In this document: one piece after another, positions 1-7,514 of the stretch | Layout: every line of letters starts with the position of its first letter | Position numbering within the stretch: the stretch's first letter is position 1 | Virus record (IMG/VR): IMGVR_UViG_3300012005_000039 | Location: 1-29,130 of that record | DNA length: 29,130 nucleotides | Origin: a virus | Strand: one strand, 5' to 3' | Position numbers and translations under genes: made by a program | Notes under the pieces: model-generated | Told to the model about the DNA's origin: nothing | What the model saw: only the letters and a program-made list of their open reading frames with translations | The model's database searches: none

Positions 1-1
1 G

Positions 2-184
2 AACATAAGCAAAGCACTCAAAGCTAAAGAGGGCGTGACTGAAGATGGTAAGAGTAAGTTTCACGTTCGGGTAGGCAAAATGGGCGGCACGATCAGCCGA
101 GGTGGTGGCTTCACTAAGGAAACTGCTCAAAAGTGGGGCAGGGTAGGCGGCAAGATTAGCAGGCGTACCAAGGTAATCAAATGA
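2..184 (+). CDS. KGG-motif small basic protein, 5'-truncated
   Basis: An open frame enters from the left edge and ends at TGA 182-184, giving 60 visible residues. It is very basic and contains two G-K/R-x-G-G units (VGKMGGTIS and WGRVGGKIS) with a GGF segment between them. This resembles the KGG or stress-induced acidophilic repeat family, small basic proteins of unclear function that may bind nucleic acid. The next gene is a paralogue sharing the DGKSK segment, the two GK-GG units and an RRxK end. The stop overlaps the ATG of that gene (ATGA), so the two are probably translationally coupled. The true start lies outside the window. The family call rests on motif memory only. Confidence 0.7.
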   Translation, partial: NISKALKAKEGVTEDGKSKFHVRVGKMGGTISRGGGFTKETAQKWGRVGGKISRRTKVIK

Positions 185-426
185 CACAGACTAAAGCCGG
201 AGCGATAAAAGCTCAAGCAACTGTCTTGAAACGGTATGGCCTAACGGCAGACGGCAAGAGTAAACTACATTCAGAAGCTGGTAAAGTAGGCGGTAAGAAC
301 GGACATAATAGTGGATTTGCGTTGAATAAGAAACTAGCTAGACGGGCGGGAAAGTTAGGCGGTATAGCGTCTGGCGCATCGAGGCGAGCCAAGTTAAGAG
401 TAAACTTAAGTAATGAATCCAGCTAA
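181..426 (+). CDS. KGG-motif small basic protein
   Basis: This 81-residue Lys/Arg/Gly-rich protein has a DGKSK segment near residue 27, a GKVGG unit near residue 35, and a C-terminal stretch (SGFALNKKLARRAGKLGG) that looks like the KGG repeat of stress-induced bacterial proteins. An AAGG sequence about 7 bases upstream serves as ribosome site and supports the ATG at 181. The start overlaps the stop of the upstream paralogue. The end overlaps the next gene by 14 bases, which suggests one polycistronic unit. A nucleoid or DNA-binding role is plausible from charge and family but is not shown. It lies just upstream of the packaging genes. Confidence 0.75.
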   Translation: MTQTKAGAIKAQATVLKRYGLTADGKSKLHSEAGKVGGKNGHNSGFALNKKLARRAGKLGGIASGASRRAKLRVNLSNESS

Positions 427-694
427 ACTATTCTGCGTAAGTTGCAATAAGCATACGTTACACATCTATGCTGTAGACAGATATGTAACGACTTGTAGCA
501 AGTGCGGACATGAGACATCACAGCTTGATAGAACAGATATGCAGAGCAATGTGTTTATAACGCCTAGCGGTAGCGAGGCAACGCTCGTGAAGAATGATAA
601 GAACACAGTAATCTTTTCGGTAGAGGAGGGAACAGAGAAAGGTTATTATGTTTATGATAAGAATAGTGGCTTTGGGGGTGTACAGAAACGGTAG
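413..694 (+). CDS. Zinc-ribbon protein, function unknown
   Basis: A 93-residue protein begins with a compact zinc-ribbon pattern: C8-x2-C11 and C28-x2-C31, the second pair followed by GHE. The remainder is polar and may form a small beta domain. It overlaps the upstream gene by 14 bases and precedes the small terminase by 18 bases. It therefore belongs to the early part of the packaging operon. The ribosome site is weak, as expected for a coupled start. Zinc ribbons of this size in phages are often transcription or translation regulators or DNA-interaction modules. Nothing here identifies which. Confidence 0.7.
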   Translation: MNPAKLFCVSCNKHTLHIYAVDRYVTTCSKCGHETSQLDRTDMQSNVFITPSGSEATLVKNDKNTVIFSVEEGTEKGYYVYDKNSGFGGVQKR

Positions 695-696
695 TG

Positions 697-705
697 TGCT
701 ATTAT
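697..705 (+). promoter_or_regulatory. Possible extended -10 promoter upstream of terS
   Basis: TGCTATTAT matches an extended -10 element (TG-n-TATTAT, five of six to TATAAT). I see no convincing -35 at 17 bp. If used, transcription would start at about 711-713, almost on the terS ATG, giving a leaderless or nearly leaderless message. This is weak evidence. Confidence 0.25.
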
Positions 706-712
706 TCAGAGA

Positions 713-1162
713 ATGAGTAAGGCCATATCCCGCAGCCCTAAATCTAGTATTGAGTTAGTTACTTATCGTCGTCCTGGTAAGCCTAATAAGTTCAACAATC
801 CCGATGAGTTCGCGATACTTGTTGAAGCGTATTTTGAACGATGTGATACTTTACGCGACTTGCCTACAATAACAGGTTTAGCAGTTCATCTTGATACTGA
901 CAGAAAAACATTGTATAACTATCGTTCTAAGGATGAGTATTTCCCCACTATAAAACGAGCATTAGTCAAGTGCGAGGCTGCAATCGAGTCTCGTGCGATG
1001 CAAGGCGGACTCAATGCAACGATGGCAATATTCAGTTTAAAGAACAATTATGGCTGGGTTGATCAATCGCAAATAGACAACACAGTACATTTGCCAATAC
1101 CAATTCTAGGAGCAGTAAGTGTACAGCCAGACAACAGCGACACGCAAAATCTTATCCCTTAA
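713..1162 (+). CDS. terS: Terminase small subunit
   Basis: This 149-residue protein is the DNA-recognition half of the packaging motor. Residues 51-71 (beginning PTITGLAVHLDTDRKT) read as a helix-turn-helix. Residues 99-115 (GLNATMAIFSLKNNYGW) match the conserved oligomerisation-region signature of many phage small terminases, in which an N-x-T-x-A-x-F-x-L-K-N-x-x-G-W core precedes a charged tail. Its 3' end overlaps the large terminase start by 44 bases, the classic terS-terL arrangement. There is no strong ribosome site. A purine run (CAGAGA) sits directly before the ATG. Family assignment is firm; the exact pac or cos specificity cannot be read. Confidence 0.9.
   Translation: MSKAISRSPKSSIELVTYRRPGKPNKFNNPDEFAILVEAYFERCDTLRDLPTITGLAVHLDTDRKTLYNYRSKDEYFPTIKRALVKCEAAIESRAMQGGLNATMAIFSLKNNYGWVDQSQIDNTVHLPIPILGAVSVQPDNSDTQNLIP
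1108..1112 (+). promoter_or_regulatory. Ribosome-binding site fixing the terL GTG start
   Basis: AGGAG lies six bases before the GTG at 1119, inside the 3' end of terS. It is the reason for choosing the GTG start of terL, as no in-frame ATG lies upstream of the Walker A motif. Confidence 0.65.
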
Positions 1163-2393
1163 TAAGCGTATTCAATGTATTGCTGGTGGAACGAGTGCTA
1201 GTAAGACTATTAGCAGTCTGCTTAAGCTCATACAACTGGCACAGACCGATACTCAGCCGAAGCTGTCTAGCGTAGTCAGTGAGACAATGCCGCATCTTAA
1301 AAAAGGCGCAATGCGTGACTTTCTAAACATTATGCAGGTGCATGGCTACTACAAAGACGCGTCGTGGAACAGGTCGGACTTTATCTATACATTTGAAACA
1401 GGTAGCAAGATAGAGTTCTTTAGCGCAGATATGCCGAGCAAGACTCGTGGGCCACGGCGTGACAGATTGTACATGAATGAGGGTAATAACATTAGATGGG
1501 AAGCAGCCGACCAAATGATGGTACGTACTCGTGAGTTGATTATCATTGACTGGAACCCTACCAACGAGTTCTGGGCATACACGGAAGTTATGCCAAACCG
1601 TGACCATGATTTCTTAACACTGACGTACAAAGACAATGAAGCCCTTAGCCAGGAGATTGTTGATGATATCGAGAGTCACAAACATAACAAGCAATGGTGG
1701 CGTGTCTACGGCGAGGGTAAGCTTGGCGAGGTTGAGGGCAAGGTATTTCGTGGCTGGGATATTGAACTGTATGACATACCGCATGAGGCTAAGCTAGAAG
1801 GGCGTGGCCTAGACTTCGGCTATAGCAACGACCCAACGGCACTTATAAATGTCTACAAGTACAATGGCGGCTTTATCTTAGAGGAAGTGTTGTATCAAAA
1901 AGGCTTAAGCAATAAGCAGATAGCTGATGTCATTCTTAACTTAGATAGTCCGCAGTCTACGGTCTATGCCGATAGTAGTGAGCCTAAGAGCATTGACGAG
2001 ATACGCAGCTTTGGCGTGAACATTCAGCCGGCGCAAAAGGGTCAAGGCAGTATTAACCAAGGCATAGCGTTCATGCAAGACCAGCGCATCAGTGTACCTA
2101 AGCAGTCTACTAATCTTATCAAAGAGTATCGCAATTACATGTGGGAAGTAGATCGTGACGGCAAAGTGCTTAACAAACCGATTGACATGTTCAATCATGC
2201 AATGGACGCAATACGTTACCGCATGGAGACTTACTGGCGCAACAGTGGGTCACAGGCCGGTGTGGTTGAGACACTTAGTCCAGCTGACCGTGTGGTGCAT
2301 TCGTTTATAACTAATCCTGAGACTGGCCTAGCTGAGGGCTTTAGTCATAACATGGGCCGGGCTATCAAAGAAAGCATAGAGGGAGACTGGTAA
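1119..2393 (+). CDS. terL: Terminase large subunit (PBSX-type)
   Basis: This 424-residue ATPase-nuclease pumps DNA into the prohead. Walker A is GGTSASKT near residues 23-30, and the Walker B-like segment RLYMNEGNN is near residue 110. The C-terminal RNase H-fold nuclease shows its acidic residues in LDFGYSNDPTAL (about 231), YADSSEPKSIDE (about 284) and NHAMDAIRY (about 360). These are the signatures of the Terminase_3 and Terminase_3C (PBSX) families, and the length is normal. Translation starts at GTG 1119 with AGGAG six bases upstream. The stop TAA overlaps the next ATG (TAATG). All expected catalytic motifs are present, so the enzyme should be active. Confidence 0.95.
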   Translation: MYSQTTATRKILSLNKRIQCIAGGTSASKTISSLLKLIQLAQTDTQPKLSSVVSETMPHLKKGAMRDFLNIMQVHGYYKDASWNRSDFIYTFETGSKIEFFSADMPSKTRGPRRDRLYMNEGNNIRWEAADQMMVRTRELIIIDWNPTNEFWAYTEVMPNRDHDFLTLTYKDNEALSQEIVDDIESHKHNKQWWRVYGEGKLGEVEGKVFRGWDIELYDIPHEAKLEGRGLDFGYSNDPTALINVYKYNGGFILEEVLYQKGLSNKQIADVILNLDSPQSTVYADSSEPKSIDEIRSFGVNIQPAQKGQGSINQGIAFMQDQRISVPKQSTNLIKEYRNYMWEVDRDGKVLNKPIDMFNHAMDAIRYRMETYWRNSGSQAGVVETLSPADRVVHSFITNPETGLAEGFSHNMGRAIKESIEGDW

Positions 2394-2620
2394 TGGCTAT
2401 GATGATAACGATGTATATCTACGCTAGTCAGGAGCCAGCAGTAGAGATGACTTGGTACCACTGCTTTAACTGCAAGCGTGTGCTGTTCAAAGTTAATAGT
2501 AGTCATATCCTAGTCAGCAATGCTTACGGGGCAAGCTTTAAAGACTTACCGCCAAGTAGTAACTACATCGAGTACATTTGTCACTCATGCAAGACTCCCT
2601 ACTCAGTTTTGTTTCAGTGA
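2393..2620 (+). CDS. Com-like zinc-ribbon protein
   Basis: A 75-residue protein has two CxxC pairs, C24-C27 (HCFNCKRVLFK) and C63-C66 (ICHSCKTPY), enclosing a beta-rich middle. The spacing and the CKRVLFK wording recall the Com zinc-finger family of phage Mu translational regulators. That is inference from pattern. The start overlaps the terL stop as TAATG, so coupling is likely. An internal Met at residue 19 (position 2447) is an alternative start that would place the first CxxC close to the N-terminus. Its position between terL and portal is unusual for a regulator. Confidence 0.65.
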   Translation: MAMMITMYIYASQEPAVEMTWYHCFNCKRVLFKVNSSHILVSNAYGASFKDLPPSSNYIEYICHSCKTPYSVLFQ

Positions 2621-2679
2621 TGTATACTACGCACTAAGACAAGCTTTATTTGTCAATCATATCTATAAAATAAGTATTC

Positions 2680-2865
2680 ATGCAACTAATACACTGGCTA
2701 TATATGAACGTCTGGGGCAACTTAGTTGCTACGGTTATCTGGTCAGTACCTCTATGGATGGTTGGCTACTTCAAACTTAAGAAGCAACACGCACGCCATC
2801 AGCAAGAGTTAAAAGACCATATCGACTATAAGTTTAGTAAATTAACAGAGGAGACTACTAAGTAA
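2680..2865 (+). CDS. Small single-pass membrane protein
   Basis: A 61-residue protein has one hydrophobic segment at about residues 10-31 (WGNLVATVIWSVPLWMVGYF), then a basic patch (KLKKQHARHQQ) and a charged helix likely to be a short coiled coil. Its stop overlaps the portal ATG (TAATG), which supports it as a real coupled gene. The upstream ribosome site is poor, and the 59 bases before it are AT-rich. Its function is unknown. A single-span protein in a structural operon could be a minor virion or lysis-accessory protein. Confidence 0.6.
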   Translation: MQLIHWLYMNVWGNLVATVIWSVPLWMVGYFKLKKQHARHQQELKDHIDYKFSKLTEETTK

Positions 2866-5087
2866 TGGGCGTACAATACGATCGCACTTCACCTGTCTAT
2901 GACAACACCACCGTAGATAACATTAGCCAACAGTCCGGTGTGATTGATAAGCTGCCCAGTCTGTCCTTAGACATCTCCGACGCAGATATCATCAAGAACC
3001 TCGACTTCCGTATCAATGAATCACGTGACTACTGGAACGATGCTAAAGGCTTTGACCTTAAGAATGTTCGTAACGAGAACGTTCGCTACCATCTCGGTAA
3101 GATTGACGAGGCTGGCCTGTACAAGCACCAGAAAGCCTATAAAGAGAACCAGATATTCTTAGGCGAAGAGAGTATCACAGCCTATGTCACAGCGCAGATA
3201 GCTGGCCCGGTTGTCATACCAGCTAGTAAGGAAGACCGCAGCAAGCTGTTCGCTGGTGATCTTGAGAAAGCTATTAAGGCGCATGGTGAGGATGTTGTTG
3301 ACCTAGAACGCATCATTGAGTTATCGGTACGTAACATCCGCCTCAAGAGAATTAGCGTTATTAAGTTTCGTTACGACAAGCTTTACGGCAAGCATGGCGA
3401 GATAATCAGCGAGGCAATCAACCCGGAACACATTATCCTTGACAAGAACACCGCATTAGGTGGCAATCCAGCGTTTGTCTGTCACGTGCTGAAGAAGTCG
3501 GTTGATGAACTGCTGGCTGAGTATCCGAGCAAGGCTAAAGAAATACAGAAGAAGCTAGGTATCCAGCGCAAGACCACTAAGCAGATGAGCCAAGAGATAG
3601 CCGTAAGGGAAGTCTGGGTCACACACTACGTAGGTAATAAGCCAGTCGAGGGCGTTGTTTGGTACTTTGAAGACTTGGTGCTTGAGAAAGATCGTAACCC
3701 GAACTGGTTATATGCTAGTGAGAATCTGAACCTGCTTAAGTTCCCTAAGAAGCCGTTTATCTTTGGTAACTTAGTCAACTACGGCGACCACCTGATTGAT
3801 GACACATCGCCAGTTGAGCAGGCTATCGAACAGCAGAAAGTGCTTAACCGGCTCGGTCGGCAGATTGGTGAAGTCGCGGCTAAGGCTAACGGTATGCTGG
3901 TTATCTCAACTGATAGCGGTCTGACTAAGGATGATGCCCAGAACTTAACCGGCGACCCTAACCAGAAGCTGGTCATTAAGACCAACGGACAGGCTGTTGA
4001 CCAGCTAGTACATCAGATACAAGCCCAAGAATTACCTGACTTCATCGCTAATAGTAAGATTGATGCCCGTATGCAGGTTGGCAACTTACTAGGTGCGCCG
4101 ACTGACTTTACAGGTTCGCAGGCTGATGACGGCGACCCGACACTGGGCGAGGTTATGGTTAAGAAGAATCAGTCAAGCGGTATACAGGACAAGATGGTGC
4201 GGGCCATTACCCGTATGTTGGGCGATTACTACGAGTACCTAGTCCAGATGATGATTGTCTGGTACGACGAAGAGCACAGCTTTGTCCATGATTCGGGTGA
4301 CGGTGAGTTTGATTATGTGACCCTGAAGCGTGGCCTGGTTGAAGAGGGCATCCGTGTTAAGGCCGGTAAGCCTGCCAGCCCTGATCGTAGCCGTGTTGAG
4401 GCTATCGTGATGAAGTTACTTGATAAAGAAGCTATTAGCTTACTGGACGCTTACAAGCAACTGCAACTCGATAATCCGCAACAGCTATATGACAACTGGG
4501 CTAAACAGAAAGCTGACCCGATGAGTCTAGCCCGTGACGCACTAGACATTGTTGATGAGTCTGAGGCGTACGTAGTCTATCAAGATATCATGGCAGGCCA
4601 GAAAGTTGATAAAAAAGAGAATCCTGAAAAAGAATACGTCTTGGCCTTGCGTAAGTTAATGCTTAACGATGACTTTATTCACGCTAAGAAAGACAAGCAA
4701 AAGAAGTTCTTAGATTACGTTAACGAGTGTCTGGACAGCTTAGAAGTCCGTACAGAGCTTGACATGGCTACTGATACAGAACCTGCTGCTCAAGCATTAC
4801 GTCCTAGTACACCGCTGCCACCATTGCAGCCACCGATGCAGCCGGGCATGGGCCAACCTGGCATGGGCCAACCTGGCATGGGCCAACCTGGCATGATACC
4901 ACCGCCACAAATGGGTCAACCTCAAGGTATGCCGATGCAAGCTCCCCCTATGCAACCACCCCCAATGATGCCTCCACAAGGCCCCCCGATGGGTATGCCA
5001 CCACAACAGCCACCAATGACACCACAAAGCGTGTTCGCTGGTGGACTACCGCCCGAAGGTAGTATTCAACCGCCCCCTATGGGATAA
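2865..5087 (+). CDS. Portal protein with Pro/Gln/Met-rich tail
   Basis: This 740-residue protein would form the dodecameric portal through which DNA enters and leaves the capsid. Its place between the large terminase and the scaffold, its size and its sequence style support this: an acidic N-terminus; a central region with IINPEHIILD-type and AFVCHVLKKSVDELLAEYP segments; and a long helical stem region around residues 320-350 (SPVEQAIEQQKVLNRLGRQ). Residues about 640-740 form a low-complexity Pro/Gln/Met/Gly tail that includes three exact GMGQP repeats. This tail is not typical of the portal core and may be disordered. I cannot assign a specific portal subfamily with confidence. Confidence 0.85.
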   Translation: MGVQYDRTSPVYDNTTVDNISQQSGVIDKLPSLSLDISDADIIKNLDFRINESRDYWNDAKGFDLKNVRNENVRYHLGKIDEAGLYKHQKAYKENQIFLGEESITAYVTAQIAGPVVIPASKEDRSKLFAGDLEKAIKAHGEDVVDLERIIELSVRNIRLKRISVIKFRYDKLYGKHGEIISEAINPEHIILDKNTALGGNPAFVCHVLKKSVDELLAEYPSKAKEIQKKLGIQRKTTKQMSQEIAVREVWVTHYVGNKPVEGVVWYFEDLVLEKDRNPNWLYASENLNLLKFPKKPFIFGNLVNYGDHLIDDTSPVEQAIEQQKVLNRLGRQIGEVAAKANGMLVISTDSGLTKDDAQNLTGDPNQKLVIKTNGQAVDQLVHQIQAQELPDFIANSKIDARMQVGNLLGAPTDFTGSQADDGDPTLGEVMVKKNQSSGIQDKMVRAITRMLGDYYEYLVQMMIVWYDEEHSFVHDSGDGEFDYVTLKRGLVEEGIRVKAGKPASPDRSRVEAIVMKLLDKEAISLLDAYKQLQLDNPQQLYDNWAKQKADPMSLARDALDIVDESEAYVVYQDIMAGQKVDKKENPEKEYVLALRKLMLNDDFIHAKKDKQKKFLDYVNECLDSLEVRTELDMATDTEPAAQALRPSTPLPPLQPPMQPGMGQPGMGQPGMGQPGMIPPPQMGQPQGMPMQAPPMQPPPMMPPQGPPMGMPPQQPPMTPQSVFAGGLPPEGSIQPPPMG
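4845..4889 (+). repeat. Triple 15-bp tandem repeat in portal gene
   Basis: Three perfect copies of GGCATGGGCCAACCT lie in frame, each coding for Gly-Met-Gly-Gln-Pro. Related degenerate Pro/Met/Gln codons continue to the end of the gene. Exact identity at the DNA level suggests recent slippage expansion. Confidence 0.95.
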
Positions 5088-5119
5088 TAAGTAAATCAAT
5101 TAAAGGAGTACACAGCCCT

Positions 5120-6142
5120 ATGAACGCCACAGAATTACGTGTCGAAGAGGCCATCGCCCGAAACAATATTACTGACGCAGACGAGGTTAAGACTGCCCCA
5201 GTAGTAGCCGATACCAAGCCAGTAGTCGAGGATAAGAAACCAGACGCTAAAAAGCCACCTGAAGAAGATGACCAGCCAATCACGCCCAAGTACGACAAAG
5301 ACGGCAAGCGCATCGAGGAAGTCAAAGAAGACAAGCCTGCTGAGAAGCCTAAAGACGACAAGAAAAAGGAAGACGAAAAAGAGTACACCGCAGACGATGC
5401 CCTAGAGGTCGATGCGCCAAAGACTCCCGATGCACCGATTACTGATGCGTCTGGTATTCAGTTAAGTGCTGCTGAGCAGAAGTATGTGCTTGATAATATT
5501 GGCGAGCCAATGATTATTCGTGGTATTCGTGGCACAGGTGACGATGCTAAAGAGGTTGAGCTAAAGGTCTATGACCCAAGCCAGATACCAAGAGACTTCC
5601 AGTTCGGCAGTCAGGCTGATCTACTTAGTGCTCAGCAAGGCTTTGGCCGTTTAGAGACTAAGGCGCAAAGCTTAGTTGGTGGCTTCCGTAACCAACAGTC
5701 ACAGACCCAAGCAACTGACTTCGAGACCCGTGAGAATGAAGGTATTAGACAGGATGTTGCCGAGTTGCAAAAAGACGGTGACTTTCCGAAGTTCAAGTCA
5801 CAGCCCGGCTCTAAAGGCTTTGACGATGACCCAGCTAGTAAGCAGATGGCTGAAGTACTCGACATCATGGGCAAGCGTAACGACCAGTACATGAAAGAAT
5901 ACCAGCAAGGCCGTCCTTATAAGCATATTGGCTTCAAAGAGGCGTTTGACGTATTTCAGAAGAACGCCAATGTTAAGAAGCAAGACGTTGCCCAGAAGGA
6001 CGAAGACACTGAGCGTAAAGGTATCGCTGATAAAGTCGGTACGTCACGGGGCATGAGCGCCAACAATGTTGTACGCCCAACCGTCAAAGCTGGTACTACG
6101 ACCCGTGACCTGCTTAACAGGATTGATAACGGAGACTTTTAA
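5120..6142 (+). CDS. Head scaffolding protein
   Basis: A 340-residue protein has an extremely charged, Pro-containing N-terminal third (runs of Lys/Glu/Asp, residues about 25-110) and a mostly helical remainder. It sits directly between the portal and the major capsid protein, where scaffolds are found in T7-like and many other phages. No enzymatic motif is visible. A clear AAGGAG ribosome site lies upstream of the ATG. The C-terminal part is mixed-charge with KK/RK groups, as scaffolds use to contact capsid protein. The call rests on position and composition rather than homology. Its stop overlaps the start of the next small gene. Confidence 0.8.
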   Translation: MNATELRVEEAIARNNITDADEVKTAPVVADTKPVVEDKKPDAKKPPEEDDQPITPKYDKDGKRIEEVKEDKPAEKPKDDKKKEDEKEYTADDALEVDAPKTPDAPITDASGIQLSAAEQKYVLDNIGEPMIIRGIRGTGDDAKEVELKVYDPSQIPRDFQFGSQADLLSAQQGFGRLETKAQSLVGGFRNQQSQTQATDFETRENEGIRQDVAELQKDGDFPKFKSQPGSKGFDDDPASKQMAEVLDIMGKRNDQYMKEYQQGRPYKHIGFKEAFDVFQKNANVKKQDVAQKDEDTERKGIADKVGTSRGMSANNVVRPTVKAGTTTRDLLNRIDNGDF

Positions 6143-6294
6143 TGAACTTAAACACCATACTAGCCATCCTAGAACACAAGAAAATCATCACTGAAGATGA
6201 AGCTGTTAAGATAGCCGAGTTTCTGCAAGGTGCGACCCAATCGACGCACTTCGTAGATGCACAGCGAGCCATCAAAACTCTGCTTGACAAATAA
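6142..6294 (+). CDS. Small 50-residue protein, function unknown
   Basis: This short gene begins at an ATG overlapping the scaffold TAA (TAATG) and ends at TAA 6292-6294. The 50-residue product (MNLNTILAILEHKKIITEDE...) is predicted to be helical: an amphipathic helix, a turn, and a second helix after QGATQS. The coupled start and sensible composition make it likely to be real despite its length. It lies between scaffold and major capsid protein and could be an assembly cofactor. No family is recognised. Confidence 0.6.
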   Translation: MNLNTILAILEHKKIITEDEAVKIAEFLQGATQSTHFVDAQRAIKTLLDK

Positions 6295-6298
6295 TAAT

Positions 6299-6327
6299 TT
6301 GCAATACTGCTGATTAGTCAGTATTCT
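6299..6327 (+). promoter_or_regulatory. Candidate promoter for the capsid block (leader copy 1)
   Basis: TTGCAA (6299-6304) and TATTCT (6322-6327) are separated by exactly 17 bp, each matching four of six consensus bases. An inverted repeat (AATACTG 6303-6309 with CAGTATT 6319-6325) fills the spacer and could be an operator. Predicted initiation at about 6334 lies just before the AAGGC motif that is shared with three other block starts. Confidence 0.45.
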
Positions 6328-6337
6328 TGTAATTATC

Positions 6338-6376
6338 AAGGCAACAATAGCCCTCACCGGCATTGTTGTCTTTTTT
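6338..6376 (+). terminator. Hairpin with U-run upstream of the capsid gene (leader copy 1)
   Basis: GGCAACAAT (6340-6348) pairs with ATTGTTGTC (6362-6370), with one G-U pair, followed by six T. In form it is an intrinsic terminator. It may end the scaffold transcript, or act as a 5' leader hairpin for transcripts starting at about 6334. The loop side carries AGCCC, as in the other three leader copies. Confidence 0.7.
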
Positions 6377-6404
6377 AATTTAACTAAAAGAGAAGGATTT
6401 ATAC

Positions 6405-7493
6405 ATGGCTGGTATCACATTTACTGACCGAGTGGTAGACATCACCTATCAGGAGATTCTGCCGAGCGTTGTTGACCAAATCAACAACTCAAACATATTA
6501 ATGGCAAAAGTCTTGAGCAAACCATCCACTTGGCGTGGTGTGACCGAGAACCAACCTATCAGCATTGCTAACAGCACTACCGGTGGTTCATTCTCAGGCA
6601 TGGACACCTTCCCAACGGCTGCTACCAACAACACCCGTATTCTTACTTGGTACGTGGCCGCTTACGAGCAGTCAGTTGTCGTACCCGGTATCGAACGTGC
6701 CGTCAACGCTAACAACGAAAAGCAAGTTTTGCGCCTTCTCGCTACCCGCATGGACGAAGCAAAGATTTCTGCTGCCCAGAACATCGGTGTTATGTTCTAC
6801 GGTGTCGGTGCAGGTAAAGACTTTGACGGTCTTGGCCTGATTGTCGATGCTGGTACGAACAGTGCCGCCTACGCTGGTGTGATTCGTTCTAGCAACGCCT
6901 ACATCAACGGTGACGTTACGACTGTTACTAGTGGTATCGTTACGCTTGACTACTTAAGTAGCGAGTTTGACAACTCTAGCGCGGCTGGTTCACAGGGTGA
7001 AAGCCCAACCATCGGCCTCACCACTAAGGCTGACTGGACTTTCGTTGAAGGTCTGATGCAACCTATGGTACAAGGTCGTTACGAGACTATCGGTATTCAC
7101 GGTTACGACCGTGTTGATGGCGGTACGCCTCCCGGTGGTGTCACTAGCAAAACTGAAGGACTTACCGCATTCGGTGGCTTTAACGCCCTCGTTTACCGTG
7201 GCCGTCCGTTGGTCGCTGATGACAACTGTACGACTGGTACTTTCTTCTGGTTAAACGAACACTACCTTGAGTTTAAGCGCCTGATTGATTCAAGCCTGAA
7301 CCAAATCGGTAGTACTGTTGAAGTAACCGAAGGTTTCTACAAGGACGTTCCAATGCCTAGCGCCTTCCAAATGCGTGAACTGATGAGTCCTGTTAACCAG
7401 TACGGTGAAGTCGGCCTATTAATACTTATGGGTAACTTGATCCACAAGCAACCTCGACGTAACGGCAAATTAATTTCTATCATGAGCAACTAA
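6405..7493 (+). CDS. Major capsid protein
   Basis: A 362-residue protein follows the scaffold and begins MAGITFTDRVVDITYQEILP. The composition is that of a coat protein: beta-rich, low in Cys and even. The central segment ERAVNANNEKQVLRLLATRMDEAKISAAQN resembles the long spine helix of HK97-fold capsid proteins, and it is followed by a GVGAGKDFDGLGLIV strand region. The C-terminal half (about 200-362) has a large-domain look, with YRGRPLVADDNC. The start is supported by AGAAGG eight bases upstream. The fold is inferred, not shown. It heads a transcription block of its own. Confidence 0.9.
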   Translation: MAGITFTDRVVDITYQEILPSVVDQINNSNILMAKVLSKPSTWRGVTENQPISIANSTTGGSFSGMDTFPTAATNNTRILTWYVAAYEQSVVVPGIERAVNANNEKQVLRLLATRMDEAKISAAQNIGVMFYGVGAGKDFDGLGLIVDAGTNSAAYAGVIRSSNAYINGDVTTVTSGIVTLDYLSSEFDNSSAAGSQGESPTIGLTTKADWTFVEGLMQPMVQGRYETIGIHGYDRVDGGTPPGGVTSKTEGLTAFGGFNALVYRGRPLVADDNCTTGTFFWLNEHYLEFKRLIDSSLNQIGSTVEVTEGFYKDVPMPSAFQMRELMSPVNQYGEVGLLILMGNLIHKQPRRNGKLISIMSN

Positions 7494-7514
7494 GCTTAGA
7501 AAGGCAAAGATTCT

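Noticed and set aside
1323-1636. Minus-strand frames inside the large terminase gene
   Set aside because: They lie entirely within a well-supported gene with catalytic motifs and have no independent start signals.
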